Positions 45,419 through 45,748 of a stretch of DNA of 45,748 nt are shown here, one piece after another. Source of the DNA: Streptococcus sp. CSL10205-OR2 (lineage in GTDB: Bacteria; Bacillota; Bacilli; Lactobacillales; Streptococcaceae). The stretch's first letter is position 1. Every line of letters begins with the position of its first letter. Location of the stretch: contig NZ_JAOTIN010000013.1 in assembly GCF_025660655.1 (NCBI RefSeq), positions 1-45,748 on the forward strand. Direction: 5' to 3'. The notes under the pieces were generated by a model. The model was given only the letters and a program-made list of their open reading frames with translations, was not told where the DNA came from and did no database searches. The translations under genes and the position numbers were made by a program.

Positions 45419-45464
45419 ATTATAACTAGAAATAAAAGAAAAGAACATGACATATATGTCATGT
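45419..45464 (-). promoter_or_regulatory. ComR-type box and promoter of sigX
   Basis: ACATGACATATATGTCATGT (45445-45464) is a perfect 20-bp palindrome with the GACAT-N2-ATGTC core of ComR boxes. On the minus strand it is followed by a T-rich stretch of 20 bp and TATAAT (45419-45424), 30 bp before the start. No good -35 is present, as expected for an activator-dependent promoter. ComR and its peptide ComS are not in the window. Confidence 0.88.
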
Positions 45465-45484
45465 AAAAAATTTAAAGAGCAATA

Positions 45485-45506
45485 AAAAAACTAGCCTACG
45501 CTAGTT
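45485..45506 (-). terminator. Terminator of the rRNA operon after tRNA-Asn
   Basis: On the minus strand AACTAGC-GTAG-GCTAGTT (45489-45506) is a 7-bp stem followed by TTTTTATT. It closes the 5S-tRNA-Asn transcript. Confidence 0.88.
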
Positions 45507-45512
45507 GAGATA

Positions 45513-45586
45513 CTCCGGCAGTAGGACTCGAACCTACGACATCATGATTAACAGTCATGCGCTACTACCAACTGAGCTATGCCGGA
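45513..45586 (-). tRNA. tRNA-Asn (anticodon GTT)
   Basis: A 74-nt cloverleaf on the minus strand. The acceptor stem pairs TCCGGCA with TGCCGGA, the discriminator is G73, the T arm reads GTAGGTTCGAGTCCTAC, and the anticodon loop CTGTTAA has GTT at 45550-45552. CCA is not encoded. It is the last gene of the rRNA operon, 5 bp after 5S. Confidence 0.97.
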
Positions 45587-45591
45587 TACTA

Positions 45592-45707
45592 GCTAAGCAA
45601 CTACCCTATCTCACAGGGGGAAACCCCCAACTACTTCAGGCGTTCTAGGACTTAACTGCTGTGTTCGGCATGGGTACAGGTGTCTCTCCTAGGCTATCGT
45701 CACTTAA
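45592..45707 (-). rRNA. rrf: 5S ribosomal RNA
   Basis: About 116 nt on the minus strand, from TTAAGTGACGATAGCCTAGG to GGTAGTTGCTTAGC. The internal blocks ACACCTGTACCCATGCCGAAC and AGTAGTTGGGGGTTTCCCCC are typical streptococcal 5S. The exact ends may shift by one or two bases. Confidence 0.95.
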
Positions 45708-45748
45708 CTATGAATGATCAATCATTCAAAATTGAATATCTATCGCAA
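45708..45748 (-). other. 23S-5S spacer of the rRNA operon
   Basis: Forty-one AT-rich bases upstream of 5S; ATGATTGATCAT (45711-45724 region) is a small palindrome. The 23S 3' end lies just outside the window, so this operon reads 16S-23S-5S-tRNA-Asn away from the window end. Confidence 0.75.

Noticed and set aside
1..45748. CRISPR array, prophage or toxin-antitoxin locus
   Set aside because: No array of short direct repeats with spacers, no phage structural genes and no toxin-antitoxin pair are visible; the only mobile DNA is the ISL3 end and the IS3 remnant.

Overview
The window is a low-GC Gram-positive chromosome segment that reads as Streptococcus. The type II fatty-acid cluster has FabM and FabK with a FabT repressor, there is a SigX/ComX competence sigma factor beside an rRNA operon, and the cell-division order yneF-murI-rdgB-yfcE-CBS-xerD-like-scpA-scpB-rluB-yidD is streptococcal. 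The ComR-type box in front of sigX points to a pyogenic, bovis or mutans type of streptococcus rather than mitis. I cannot name the species from the sequence alone. Almost everything is core genome, and most genes lie on the minus strand.

Layout. Positions 1-127 are the right end of an ISL3-family insertion sequence that runs off the window; it includes the last 30 codons of its transposase. Then follow, on the minus strand, dinG-aspC-asnS (179-5228), Mn-dependent pyrophosphatase ppaC, pyruvate formate-lyase activase pflA, a CNNM/CorC-type membrane protein, the tRNA wobble-uridine methyltransferase mnmM, and a riboflavin-uptake operon (ribU plus a PAP2 phosphatase) behind an FMN riboswitch. 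Next is trmL, behind a structured leader with its own terminator. A plus-strand potassium uptake pair, trkA-trkH, converges on the ten-gene yneF-to-yidD operon (20784 down to 14772). A TrmH-type methyltransferase, an HD-domain protein and a Bax-inhibitor-1 family protein follow, divergent from acyP and a lipoprotein YidC. A 371-bp internally deleted IS3-family element lies between yidC and greA, exactly in the loop of their shared terminator. Then come greA, mltG, a GNAT acetyltransferase, murC, an unrecognised streptococcal protein and an SNF2 helicase.

From 32824 to 43332 lies the complete fatty-acid synthesis locus: fabM, fabT, fabH, acpP, fabK, fabD, fabG, fabF, accB, fabZ, accC, accD, accA (all minus). 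FabT-type palindromes lie before fabT and fabK, and variants lie before fabM. An aspartate kinase (plus) converges on sigX (minus). The window ends with tRNA-Asn and 5S rRNA of an rRNA operon whose 23S gene lies just outside.

No large undescribed system is present. The most notable items are at fine scale: an IS remnant that split a bidirectional terminator; an FMN riboswitch whose Shine-Dalgarno-sequestering and anti-sequestering helices can be read directly; a possible FMN-scavenging pairing of RibU with a PAP2 phosphatase; the trmL leader RNA; the perfect 20-bp ComR-type palindrome before sigX; and a 25-bp palindrome before fabM that may extend FabT control.
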